A stretch of DNA of 12,728 nucleotides from Lachnospiraceae bacterium (GCA_900759225.1 CAAEUM010000240.1:1-12728); one strand, 5' to 3'. Shown: positions 6,334-12,728, counted from the stretch's first letter. A program made the numbers and translations. The notes: a model not told the origin generated them from the letters alone.

Positions 6334-6963
6334 CTAGAGCTTTACAAAATAGCTGGCATCCCGCTTGCAGACCGGACAGATAAAATCAGGAGGAAGCGTG
6401 TCAGATTCCAGGATATAGCCGCAGACACTGCAGCGGTAGCCGGTAACCTTGGAGGATGGCTCCTGATAGGAGGGGGCATTTGGCGGGGTGACGCCGTTCT
6501 TTTTCAGGTGATAATCGGCGTAGGTCAGTACAGGTGTATCAGGATCTAATACCTCCGCTTCTACAACCTCTCCTATGATCAGCATATGGCTTCCCACATC
6601 TGTCATGGAAATGACCTTGCAGGAGAAGCGGGCGCTGACGCCGTCTGTGGGATAGGGGTTTAACAGGCTGTCCCGCCCCTGGGAGATACCTTCAAATTTG
6701 TCTGTATCAGCGCTGCTCTGAAAACCGAAGCGGCGGATCAGATCCATATCCACATCTTCGGAGAGAACAACCCCGGAAAAGGACTGGGCGTTCTGGATCA
6801 GCTTCAGGGTATGATTATTTTTGTTCAGTGCAATGGAGAGACGGGCCGGTGATGAGGTGACCTGGGTCATGGTATTGATGACACAGCCGCCGTCCCTGCC
6901 GTCTGCGCTGGCAGAGACAATGTAGACACCATAGCTTAGTTTGTGAAATGCGCGTTGATTCAT
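6334..6963 (-). CDS. Flavin reductase domain fused to a short rubredoxin-like domain
   Basis: A 209-residue cytosolic redox protein. Residues 1-155 form an FMN-binding split-barrel flavin reductase domain (YGVYIVSA near 11-18, then NTMTQVTSSPARLSIALNK, about 30-48). Residues about 175-209 are a rubredoxin-like iron site with CSVCGY (178-183) and CPVCK (196-200), so four cysteines for one iron. The tail is shorter than a classical 52-residue rubredoxin and resembles the compact one at the end of rubrerythrins. Similar fusions, such as the high-molecular-weight rubredoxin of Moorella, pass electrons from NAD(P)H to flavodiiron proteins that reduce O2 or NO. The electron partner here is unknown, and no flavodiiron gene is in the window. 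AAGGAGGG (6971-6978 on the minus strand), seven bases upstream, fixes the start. It is divergent from the arginase-family gene. Confidence 0.9.
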   Translation of the reverse strand: MNQRAFHKLSYGVYIVSASADGRDGGCVINTMTQVTSSPARLSIALNKNNHTLKLIQNAQSFSGVVLSEDVDMDLIRRFGFQSSADTDKFEGISQGRDSLLNPYPTDGVSARFSCKVISMTDVGSHMLIIGEVVEAEVLDPDTPVLTYADYHLKKNGVTPPNAPSYQEPSSKVTGYRCSVCGYILESDTLPPDFICPVCKRDASYFVKL

Positions 6964-7004
6964 GTTGTAACCCTCCTTACTGTGTGACGCCGGACAGGCG
7001 AAAG

Positions 7005-7033
7005 CTGACAGTTTCTTACATTCAGTTTATCAT
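7005..7033 (+). promoter_or_regulatory. Sigma-A promoter for the arginase-family and MATE genes
   Basis: CTGACA (7005-7010), a 17-bp spacer and TATCAT (7028-7033), each five of six to consensus. The predicted start near 7040 gives a leader of about 55 nt with no clear structure. Its -10 overlaps that of the divergent promoter candidate. Confidence 0.5.
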
Positions 7034-7052
7034 AGGGGAGAAGAAGATACAA
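7024..7052 (-). promoter_or_regulatory. Candidate divergent promoter for the flavin reductase gene
   Basis: On the minus strand TTGTAT (7047-7052), a 17-bp spacer and TAAACT (7024-7029). Both boxes are mediocre (three and four of six), but spacing and position are right, and the symporter gene has the same -10, TAAACT. It would compete with the plus-strand promoter for the same DNA. Confidence 0.3.
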
Positions 7053-7093
7053 GCCTGTTGCAATATTAACGGGATTTATACATGGGGGACAGA

Positions 7094-7867
7094 ATGGAAC
7101 TGATTCTTATGGATTTCAGCGGTGTTTACAGAGAACAGCGCTTTTATCAGGACAGGCAGCAGCCTGTTTTCTGGATTGACTGTCAGGACATAGAGGGGAC
7201 AAATTGTTACTGTGACCAGAATGCACAGGAGCAGCTTTCAGAGCGGATAAAAGGCTTTGGGCCTGAGGGAATCCATTTTCTGGATTCTGGCAATTATCAT
7301 TACGCCAGCCTGCTGTGGCTGAAAAAATGCAGGGAGCCCTTTGAGCTTTTAATGTTTGATCATCATACGGATATGCAGCCGCCTGCCTTTGGTGATATTT
7401 TATCCTGCGGCGGCTGGCTGAAAACGGCCCTGGATACAAATACCTTCCTGAGCCATATCTGGCTGGCCGGCCCGCCTCTTAAGGAGGAGCCCTTCAGGGA
7501 GGATGGCCGGGTTACCAGGCTTTCTCTTAAGGATATGGAGGACAGGGAAGGATGGGGGAGAAACTTTTCCTGTCATGGGGAAGGCATGGAGGGAGCACTG
7601 CCCTTATACATATCCGTTGATAAGGACGTGCTGAGACCGGAGGATGCGAGAACCAACTGGAACCAGGGGGAGCTTGAGCTTGAGACCCTGCTTTGCTGTC
7701 TTAAGGAGGCTTTGGCCAGCCGGGTCCTTATTGGCATGGATGTGTGCGGGGAAAACCCGGAGGGGATGGAAGGCCCGGAGGCAGAACGGGAGCGTCAGAT
7801 CAATGATCTGACCAACAGGAAACTGGCAGACTGGTTTGCTGCAGCTGTCAGTAAAAATCAGCAATGA
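7094..7867 (+). CDS. Arginase/agmatinase family (ureohydrolase-fold) protein
   Basis: A 257-residue protein, somewhat shorter than the usual 290-320 of arginases. Counting from ATG 7094, the six ligands of the binuclear manganese site can be matched: His69 in GNYHYAS (in place of the usual GGDHS), Asp89, His91 and Asp93 in FDHHTDM, and Asp176 and Asp178 in SVDKDVL. The C-terminal GENPEG matches the family's conserved Glu-Pro segment. An active metal hydrolase on a guanidino or related substrate is therefore plausible, but the substrate-recognition loops are divergent; arginase, agmatinase, formiminoglutamase or another specificity cannot be told apart. The start is uncertain: ATG 7094 has GGGGGA (7084-7089) at spacing 4, while in-frame ATG 7082 would add MGDR and has a weaker site. 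The MATE gene follows 23 bp downstream, so the two are probably one operon. Confidence 0.75.
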   Translation: MELILMDFSGVYREQRFYQDRQQPVFWIDCQDIEGTNCYCDQNAQEQLSERIKGFGPEGIHFLDSGNYHYASLLWLKKCREPFELLMFDHHTDMQPPAFGDILSCGGWLKTALDTNTFLSHIWLAGPPLKEEPFREDGRVTRLSLKDMEDREGWGRNFSCHGEGMEGALPLYISVDKDVLRPEDARTNWNQGELELETLLCCLKEALASRVLIGMDVCGENPEGMEGPEAERERQINDLTNRKLADWFAAAVSKNQQ

Positions 7868-7873
7868 TCAGTG

Positions 7874-7881
7874 ACAGGAGA
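7874..7881 (+). promoter_or_regulatory. Ribosome binding site that decides the MATE start
   Basis: ACAGGAGA lies nine bases before ATG 7891. An in-frame ATG at 7864 overlaps the preceding stop as ATGA, but it would add nine charged residues (ISDRRQTY) not seen at the start of MATE proteins, so 7891 is preferred. Confidence 0.55.
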
Positions 7882-7890
7882 CAGACATAT

Positions 7891-9240
7891 ATGAAACGTG
7901 ATTTGACACAGGGCCCTATTACAAGCACCATGCTGTATTTTGCATTTCCAATGATATTGGGAAATCTTCTGCAGCAGTTTTACAATATTGCGGACACTCT
8001 GATCGTAGGGCGGTTTCTGGGGGCAGATGCCCTGGCTGCAGTAGGCTCTGCCTATACCCTTATGACATTTCTTACCTCTATCCTTCTGGGACTTTGTATG
8101 GGAAGCGGGGCAGTTTTTTCCATCCGCTTCGGACAGAGGGATGAGGAGCGGCTGAAAACCAGTATTTTTGTCTCCTTTGTGCTGATCGCAGCGGCGGCCC
8201 TGGTTTTAAATGCAGCCGTGTTTTTGTTTACTGACCCGATCATGGCCTTTCTTCAGGTGCCGGACAGCATTTATGGGATGATGCGGGATTATCTGCAGGT
8301 GATTTTTGTAGGATACATGGCAGTATTTGTATATAATTATTTTGCATCCCTGCTGCGGGCGGTGGGAAATTCTGTGATCCCCCTGCTGTTTCTGGGGATT
8401 TCCTCCCTTGTGAATGTAGGGCTGGATCTAGTGTTTGTGCTGGTGCTTAAACGGGGTGTAGCCGGGGCAGCAGAGGCAACGGTGATCGCGCAGTTCCTTT
8501 CAGGAATGGGGATCATGGCCTACACCTTCCTTAAAATGCCGGAATTCAGGCCGGGAAGGCAGAATATGCATATGGACAGGGATGTGATCCACGAAATTTC
8601 CCAGTATTCCCTTTTAACCTGTATGCAGCAGTCTGTGATGAATTTTGGGATCCTTATGGTGCAGGGGCTGGTAAACAGCTTCGGAACGGCAGTGATGGCT
8701 GCCTTTGCAGCGGCTGTAAAGATTGATTCTTTTGCATATATGCCGGTTCAGGATTTTGGAAATGCCTTTTCTACCTTTATCGCCCAGAATTATGGGGCAG
8801 GAAAAAGGGAGCGGATCAAAAAAGGCATACACAGCGCAGCAGCGGTTGCCGTTTCCTTCAGCCTGGCTGTGTCTGCCATTGTATTTATTTTTGCAAGGGA
8901 ATTGATGCTGATTTTTGTAAATCCTTCTGAGACAGAGATTTTAGAGGTAGGGATCAAATATCTGAGAATTGAGGGCGCATTTTACTGCGGGATTGGCTGC
9001 CTGTTTTTGCTTTACGGGCTTTACAGAGCAATGGGCAGACCGGGGATGTCTGTTGTCCTTACAGTGATCTCACTGGGAACCCGGGTTGTGCTTGCATATA
9101 CCTTGTCAGCCGTTCCATGGATCGGCGTCACAGGAATCTGGGTCTCTGTGCCGGTTGGATGGTTCCTGGCGGATGCAGTGGGATTTCTCTATTACAGGTA
9201 TTGTTCAGGGAAATCCCTCCTGCAGCCGCAGAACGGTTAA
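7891..9240 (+). CDS. MATE family multidrug/Na+ efflux transporter
   Basis: A 449-residue membrane protein of normal MATE length with about 12 hydrophobic segments in two pseudo-symmetric halves. The opening LTQGPITSTMLYFAFPMILGN followed by QQFYNIADTLIVGRFLGADALAAVG (about residues 5-50) is the family signature. The second half repeats the theme with VQGLVNSFGTAVMAAFAAAVKIDSFAYMPVQDFGNAFSTFIAQNYGAGK (split here as a signature ending in AQNYGAGK). MATE pumps export cationic drugs or metabolites in exchange for Na+ or H+; this one belongs to the DinF/NorM-like group common in Firmicutes, and its substrate cannot be read from sequence. It follows the arginase-family gene and its stop codon overlaps the stop of the convergent symporter gene. 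Confidence 0.93.
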   Translation: MKRDLTQGPITSTMLYFAFPMILGNLLQQFYNIADTLIVGRFLGADALAAVGSAYTLMTFLTSILLGLCMGSGAVFSIRFGQRDEERLKTSIFVSFVLIAAAALVLNAAVFLFTDPIMAFLQVPDSIYGMMRDYLQVIFVGYMAVFVYNYFASLLRAVGNSVIPLLFLGISSLVNVGLDLVFVLVLKRGVAGAAEATVIAQFLSGMGIMAYTFLKMPEFRPGRQNMHMDRDVIHEISQYSLLTCMQQSVMNFGILMVQGLVNSFGTAVMAAFAAAVKIDSFAYMPVQDFGNAFSTFIAQNYGAGKRERIKKGIHSAAAVAVSFSLAVSAIVFIFARELMLIFVNPSETEILEVGIKYLRIEGAFYCGIGCLFLLYGLYRAMGRPGMSVVLTVISLGTRVVLAYTLSAVPWIGVTGIWVSVPVGWFLADAVGFLYYRYCSGKSLLQPQNG

Positions 9241-10634
9241 TCCTCAATGACTTCAATGGGGGTGTCATCCCAGTCATCCAGATGGTTGATGTAGCGTTTC
9301 GTCTCAGATGCAACTACATTCGATAAAAGGAGTACAGCCAGCAGGTTTGGAATTGCCATAAGGGCATTCAGGATGTCAGTGAGGGCCCATACGACATCCA
9401 GTGCAGCCACAGGAGCCAGCGCAGCTACCAGTACATAGAGGATACGGTATGGGATAAGTCCCTTCTTCCCTGTTACATATTCAACGCAGCGCTCTCCGTA
9501 GTAGGCCCAGCCGAGAATCGTGGAGTAGGCAAAGCAGATGATCCCCAGTGTCAGGATCATGGGGCCAAGATAAGGAATCTGGCCAAAGGCAAGGGTTGTA
9601 AGGATTCCGCCGTCCTGAATCTCATTGGCATTGATCGCCGGATTTTTCATAATGGTGGAAACCAGAACAAGTCCTGTCATAAGGCAGACAATGACGGTAT
9701 CCCAGAAGGTTCCGGTGGAAGATACCAGGGCCTGGCGCACAGGATTGCGGGTCTGGGCTGCGGCTGCTGCAATAGGGGCAGAGCCAAGGCCGGATTCATT
9801 CGAAAAAAGGCCTCTTGCAATACCATACCGCATAGCTGCCATAATGCCGCTTCCCACAAGGCCGCCTGCAGCAGCTCCCGGCGTAAAGGCCAGGCGGCAG
9901 ATGGTCTGGATGGCAGGAATAATAAAGTCATGGTTGATTCCAAGGATAATAAAGCATCCGATCACATAGAACAGGGCCATAAAGGGAACCAGTTTTTCAC
10001 ATACCATGGCAATGGAGCGGATGCCGCCGAAGATAACAATGGCAGTGAGGACAGCAATGATAATGCCTACAATGGTTCCGGAGATCCCGGTATTTGCCTC
10101 TACAATGTTGGCAATGGCGTTTACCTGGGTAGCGCAGCCGATGCCGAAGGAGGCGATCCCTGCAAAGACGGCAAAGAGCATTCCCAGGAATGCGCCCAGG
10201 CGTTTATTTTTCAGGCCTCTGGAAAGGGCGTACATGGCGCCGCCCTGCATACGTCCGTCCTTCTTTTTTACCCGGTATTTTACTGCAATCAGGGATTCTG
10301 CGTATTTTGTGGCTATGCCGAAGATCCCGGAAAGCCAGCACCAGAATACGGCGCCAGGTCCTCCAAGGGCGATCGCAGTACCGACGCCTACAATATTTCC
10401 TGTTCCGATGGTAGCTGCCAGCGCTGTTGTAAGAGCCCCGAAGTTGGAAACCTCTCCCTCTGCGTCCACATCCTTTGTAAGAGACAGGGGGATTCCCTTT
10501 GTAATGGATCTCCACTGGATGAAGCCGGTGCGCAGGGTCATAAATATATGGGTCCCGAACAGCAGAATAATAAGCCACCAGCCCCATATAACATCATCAA
10601 TTTCATAAATAAGGTTGCTGATCGTTTCAAGCAT
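9237..10634 (-). CDS. AGCS family Na+ (or H+)/alanine-glycine symporter
   Basis: A 465-residue inner-membrane transporter of normal length with about 10-11 hydrophobic segments. The family signature appears as GEVSNFGALTTALAATIGTG followed by NIVGVGTAIALGGPGAVFW (about residues 60-98), then KYAESLIAVKYR and GRMQGGAMYALSRGLK. A second block reads RYGIARGLFSNESGLGSAPIAAAA (about 270-293), which carries residues of the amino-acid and cation path in this family. It imports alanine and/or glycine with Na+; direction in vivo follows the gradients. GGGAGGAT (10639-10646 on the minus strand) sets the start six bases upstream. It is divergent from the MerR-family regulator, whose product could control it. 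No terminator separates its end from that of the MATE gene. Confidence 0.95.
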   Translation of the reverse strand: MLETISNLIYEIDDVIWGWWLIILLFGTHIFMTLRTGFIQWRSITKGIPLSLTKDVDAEGEVSNFGALTTALAATIGTGNIVGVGTAIALGGPGAVFWCWLSGIFGIATKYAESLIAVKYRVKKKDGRMQGGAMYALSRGLKNKRLGAFLGMLFAVFAGIASFGIGCATQVNAIANIVEANTGISGTIVGIIIAVLTAIVIFGGIRSIAMVCEKLVPFMALFYVIGCFIILGINHDFIIPAIQTICRLAFTPGAAAGGLVGSGIMAAMRYGIARGLFSNESGLGSAPIAAAAAQTRNPVRQALVSSTGTFWDTVIVCLMTGLVLVSTIMKNPAINANEIQDGGILTTLAFGQIPYLGPMILTLGIICFAYSTILGWAYYGERCVEYVTGKKGLIPYRILYVLVAALAPVAALDVVWALTDILNALMAIPNLLAVLLLSNVVASETKRYINHLDDWDDTPIEVIED

Positions 10635-10689
10635 AAAAATCCTCCCGGCAGGCTCTGAAAACAGGCCTTTTTTGCGTTAATATGATAGT

Positions 10690-10718
10690 AGTTTAGCGTA
10701 AGCGGGAGGAAATAGCAA
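10690..10718 (-). promoter_or_regulatory. Candidate promoter for the AGCS symporter gene
   Basis: On the minus strand TTGCTA (10713-10718), a 17-bp spacer and TAAACT (10690-10695), each four of six to consensus, about 55 bp before the start codon. A second minus-strand TATAAT (about 10761-10766) lacks a good -35. The region is AT-rich. Confidence 0.4.
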
Positions 10719-10772
10719 TATTTTTTCATTAAAATATGTATATAACCGTAAATTTTACTTATTATAGAAGCA

Positions 10773-10811
10773 GCTTCTCAGGATGATAGATAAGCCGTCA
10801 CCCTGAGAAGC
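10773..10811 (+). repeat. Perfect 10-bp inverted repeat between symporter and MerR genes
   Basis: GCTTCTCAGG (10773-10782) and CCTGAGAAGC (10802-10811), separated by 19 nt. No T-run follows on either strand, so it is not an obvious terminator. It lies in the divergent control region and could be an operator pair or an RNA stem in the leader of the regulator gene. Confidence 0.6.
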
Positions 10812-10860
10812 AGCGCAGCAGGAGGAGCCTTTGGAAGGCTTTGGGGGAAGTTTAAGGGCG

Positions 10861-10886
10861 AAAACTCTGCTGAAGATGAGAGTTTT
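10861..10886 (+). promoter_or_regulatory. Inverted repeat abutting the ribosome site of the MerR-family gene
   Basis: AAAACTCT (10861-10868) pairs with AGAGTTTT (10879-10886) around a 10-nt loop. The ribosome site GGAGG (10887-10891) begins at the next base. The stem could affect initiation at ATG 10897 or be a DNA operator. A smaller one, AGCCTT-TGG-AAGGCT, lies at 10826-10840. Confidence 0.4.
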
Positions 10887-10896
10887 GGAGGTGCGT

Positions 10897-11742
10897 ATGA
10901 AGGATGGGATGATGTCCATTGGGAAGATGGCAAAAATTAACAGGGTTTCAATCCCGACCTTAAGGCTCTATGATGAAAAGGGGCTGTTAAAGCCCCGCTA
11001 TATCGACCCGGAAACAGGGTACCGGTATTATGACATTGACCAGAATGCGCGGCTTGATATGATCGTATATATGAAGGAGCTGGGCATGAGCCTTTCGGAA
11101 ATTGAGCAGGCGCTGCGCAAGGAGGATATTACCATAATCGAGGAGCTGCTGGCCAAAAAGAACGAGCAGCTTCACGAGCAGATGCGTCAGCTGAAGGCAC
11201 GCCATGACGCAGTGGAGCGCGCGATCCAGTCAATTGAGCGCTACCGGAAATCACCGGCAACAGGGACTTTGTCTCTGGAATATATTGACAGGCGCTATAT
11301 CTGGGGGATTCCCTGCTCAAATAATTTTTATGAAAGTGATGTCCATGATTACGAAAAGGTTTTAATGGAGCTACGGCAGCAAATGGCAGAGGAAGGTTTT
11401 CCTCAGATCCATTCCTATAATATCGGCACCTCGATCCTGGGCGAGGATTTTAAAGAGGGCCGTTTTGCTGCAAACCAGATTTTTATATTTGCAGGCCGCA
11501 GTGCATTGGGGCGTGAGGCAGCCTTTCAGATCGTGGACAGCGGCATGTATGCCTGCGTTTATATTGATAATTATGATGATGAAATGCAGGGAGCTCAGAT
11601 GCTGAGAGAATACTGCATGCAGAATAAATGCAGAATTGCTGGGGATTATATCTGTGAGGTAATGACGGGGTTCCATGTATTTGACAATGACCCGAGAAGC
11701 ATGTTTCTGCGTCTTCAGGTTCCCGTTACATTTCCGAAATAA
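10897..11742 (+). CDS. MerR family regulator with GyrI-like (BmrR-type) effector domain
   Basis: A 281-residue transcription factor. The N-terminal winged helix-turn-helix is clear: SIGKMAKINRVSIPTLRLYD (about 8-27), then KGLLKPRYIDPETGYRYY, and ELGMSLSEIEQAL (about 67-79). A dimerising coiled coil (about 80-125) follows, and the C-terminal 150 residues fit the GyrI-like small-molecule pocket of BmrR-type activators, ending in FLRLQVPVTFPK. Such proteins bend promoters with an over-long 19-bp spacer so that RNA polymerase can open them. Exactly such a promoter lies 38 bp downstream, before the dehydrogenase gene. ATG 10897 is chosen because GGAGG sits five bases upstream and the helix-turn-helix starts right after. 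An in-frame TTG at 10831 with AGGAGGAG would add 22 residues and is less likely. The effector is unknown; BmrR relatives bind hydrophobic cations. Confidence 0.92.
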   Translation: MKDGMMSIGKMAKINRVSIPTLRLYDEKGLLKPRYIDPETGYRYYDIDQNARLDMIVYMKELGMSLSEIEQALRKEDITIIEELLAKKNEQLHEQMRQLKARHDAVERAIQSIERYRKSPATGTLSLEYIDRRYIWGIPCSNNFYESDVHDYEKVLMELRQQMAEEGFPQIHSYNIGTSILGEDFKEGRFAANQIFIFAGRSALGREAAFQIVDSGMYACVYIDNYDDEMQGAQMLREYCMQNKCRIAGDYICEVMTGFHVFDNDPRSMFLRLQVPVTFPK

Positions 11743-11754
11743 GGGTTAAAAAAC

Positions 11755-11774
11755 TTGTGAAAAAAATCACAAAA
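11755..11774 (+). terminator. Weak hairpin after the MerR-family gene
   Basis: TTGTGA (11755-11760) pairs with TCACAA (11767-11772) around AAAAAA. The stem is only six AT-rich pairs and is not followed by a proper T-run, so termination would be inefficient. AAACTTGTG recurs at 11820-11828. Confidence 0.25.
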
Positions 11775-11779
11775 TTTAC

Positions 11780-11810
11780 TTGACTCTACTCCGATATGAG
11801 GGTTTAGACT
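11780..11810 (+). promoter_or_regulatory. MerR-type 19-bp-spacer promoter for the dehydrogenase gene
   Basis: TTGACT (11780-11785), a spacer of exactly 19 bp and TAGACT (11805-11810). Ordinary sigma-A promoters have 17. The 31-bp element has an imperfect dyad centred between 11795 and 11796 (8 of 15 position pairs symmetric). This is the structure bound by MerR-family activators, and the MerR-family gene ends 37 bp upstream. The predicted start near 11817 leaves a leader of about 65 nt. Confidence 0.75.
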
Positions 11811-11854
11811 AAGGATATGAAACTTGTGGTTTACCTATAAATTGGGAAATGCAG

Positions 11855-11875
11855 CCCCGAAAGGGGAAAAGGAGG
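11855..11875 (+). other. GNRA-loop hairpin next to the ribosome site of the dehydrogenase gene
   Basis: CCCC-GAAA-GGGG (11855-11866) is a compact stable stem with a GNRA tetraloop. AAAAGGAGG (11867-11875) follows directly, seven bases before ATG 11883. It may stabilise the message 5' region. Confidence 0.4.
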
Positions 11876-11882
11876 TTATTTC

Positions 11883-12728
11883 ATGGAGAAGATCAAAGTA
11901 GTTCAGTATGGATGCGGAAAAATGGCAAAATATACCCTGCGTTATCTGTATGAGCATGGGGCACAGATCGTGGGGGCGATCGATGTCAATCCGGAAGTAG
12001 TGGGGATGGATGTAGGCGATTATGCAGAGCTTGGGGTTAAGACAGGCGTTATCATTTCCAATGATGCAGATAAGGTTCTGGATGAGTGCTGTGCAGATGT
12101 TGCCATTGTCACACTGTTCAGCTTTATCGGGGATATTTATGATCATGTGGAAAAATGCGTTCTCCGCGGAATTAATGTGATCACCACCTGTGAGGAGGCA
12201 ATTTATCCATGGACTACATCCGCAGCGCAGATCAACCGCCTGGATGCTCTTGCAAGAGAGAATGGCTGCACCATCACCGGCTCCGGAATGCAGGATATTT
12301 TCTGGATCAATATGGTTGCGATGGCTGCCAGCGGCTGCCATAAGCTGACAAAGATCAGGGGCGCATACAGCTATAATGTTGAGGATTATGGCCTTGCACT
12401 TGCAAAGGCACATGGCTGCAACCTTACAAAAGAGGAGTTTGAGGCACAGATCGCACATCCGGCAGAGTTTGAGCCGTCTTATGCATGGAATGCCAGCGAG
12501 GCGCTGTGCAATAAGCTTGGCCTGACGATCAAGTCCATTGAGCAGAAGCATGTTCCATATATTGTAGACCATGATGTATACAGCTCCACCATGGGCCTGA
12601 CCATTGAGGCAGGACGCTGCATCGGTATGTCTGCAGTGGTGACGATTGAGACAATGCAGGGTATTACCATTGAAGAGGAGACCATCGGAAAGGTTTATGG
12701 GCCGGAGGACGGAGATATGTGTGACTGG
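11883..12728 (+). CDS. ord: 2,4-diaminopentanoate dehydrogenase-type NAD(P)-dependent enzyme (3' truncated by the window)
   Basis: 282 codons are open from ATG 11883 to the window end with no stop. The start is fixed by AAAAGGAGG (11867-11875). The N-terminus [17 protein letters not shown] (about 6-22) is a Rossmann dinucleotide fold of the dihydrodipicolinate-reductase superfamily. [12 protein letters not shown] (about 138-149) and [19 protein letters not shown] (about 160-178) match what I recall of 2,4-diaminopentanoate dehydrogenases from ornithine-fermenting clostridia. That enzyme oxidatively deaminates 2,4-diaminopentanoate (made from D-ornithine by OraSE) to 2-amino-4-oxopentanoate, which OrtAB then cleaves with CoA to acetyl-CoA and alanine. 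The MerR-type promoter and regulator upstream suggest inducible expression. Another amine dehydrogenase of the same family is possible; the substrate rests on family similarity. Confidence 0.78.
   Translation, partial: MEKIKVVQYGCGKMAKYTLRYLYEHGAQIVGAIDVNPEVVGMDVGDYAELGVKTGVIISNDADKVLDECCADVAIVTLFSFIGDIYDHVEKCVLRGINVITTCEEAIYPWTTSAAQINRLDALARENGCTITGSGMQDIFWINMVAMAASGCHKLTKIRGAYSYNVEDYGLALAKAHGCNLTKEEFEAQIAHPAEFEPSYAWNASEALCNKLGLTIKSIEQKHVPYIVDHDVYSSTMGLTIEAGRCIGMSAVVTIETMQGITIEEETIGKVYGPEDGDMCDW

Noticed and set aside
7864..7890. Overlapping ATGA start for the MATE gene
   Set aside because: The ribosome site ACAGGAGA and the family's typical N-terminus support ATG 7891, although coupling at 7864 cannot be wholly excluded.
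9930..10658. Long open frames on the plus strand opposite the symporter gene (9930-10658 and 10006-10608)
   Set aside because: They are antisense to a fully recognisable AGCS transporter, have low-complexity composition and no family motifs or ribosome sites; they are shadow frames.
10760..10796. Possible second 19-bp-spacer promoter (TTATAG-19-TAGATA) for autoregulation of the MerR-family gene
   Set aside because: Both boxes match the consensus poorly, so the spacing may be coincidence.
11835..12572. Minus-strand open frame of 245 codons
   Set aside because: Cysteine-rich shadow of the dehydrogenase gene on the plus strand, which has a strong ribosome site and Rossmann motif.

Overview
The window reads as a chromosomal segment of a spore-forming Firmicute, most likely an anaerobic Lachnospiraceae/Clostridium-type gut bacterium. 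The grounds are a T-box leader before a short-type prolyl-tRNA synthetase, a YtvI-like sporulation membrane protein behind a sigma-E-like promoter, a flavin reductase fused to a rubredoxin-like tail, strong AGGAGG ribosome sites, and a 2,4-diaminopentanoate dehydrogenase-type gene known from amino-acid-fermenting clostridia. There are no mobile elements, tRNA or rRNA genes or CRISPR arrays. The genus is inference.

Layout. Positions 1-710 (minus) hold the N-terminal part of an ABC-F ATPase. Positions 927-1526 (plus) encode a cytidylate-kinase-like protein and 1616-2692 a YtvI/AI-2E-type membrane protein. Next is a translation block on the plus strand: a T-box leader (about 2724-3016), proS (3044-4483) and a CCA-adding-type nucleotidyltransferase (4560-5798). 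ridA follows at 5869-6237 with its own promoter. A hairpin terminator separates it from a minus-strand flavin reductase/rubredoxin fusion (6334-6963). That gene is divergent from an arginase-family gene (7094-7867) and a MATE efflux gene (7891-9240). An AGCS-type Na+/alanine-glycine symporter (9237-10634, minus) converges on the MATE gene with stop codons sharing one TTAA. A MerR-family regulator with a GyrI-like effector domain (10897-11742) is divergent from the symporter. It precedes a truncated 2,4-diaminopentanoate dehydrogenase-type gene (11883 to the window end).

How the genes work together. T-box control ties proS to uncharged tRNA-Pro, and the nucleotidyltransferase downstream matures tRNA 3' ends. 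RidA detoxifies reactive enamines. At the right end, the MerR regulator is followed by a promoter with a 19-bp spacer (TTGACT-19-TAGACT), the architecture MerR-family activators need. It drives the dehydrogenase gene, which acts in oxidative ornithine fermentation. An arginase-family enzyme and an alanine/glycine symporter nearby fit an arginine/ornithine-to-alanine theme, but that link is inference.

Regulatory sequence is the richest part of the window. Two promoters have a -35 box that contains the stop codon of the gene upstream. A perfect 14-bp palindrome covers the ridA -10 and start point. A sigma-E-like promoter precedes the YtvI-like gene, and a three-dyad leader precedes the MerR gene.
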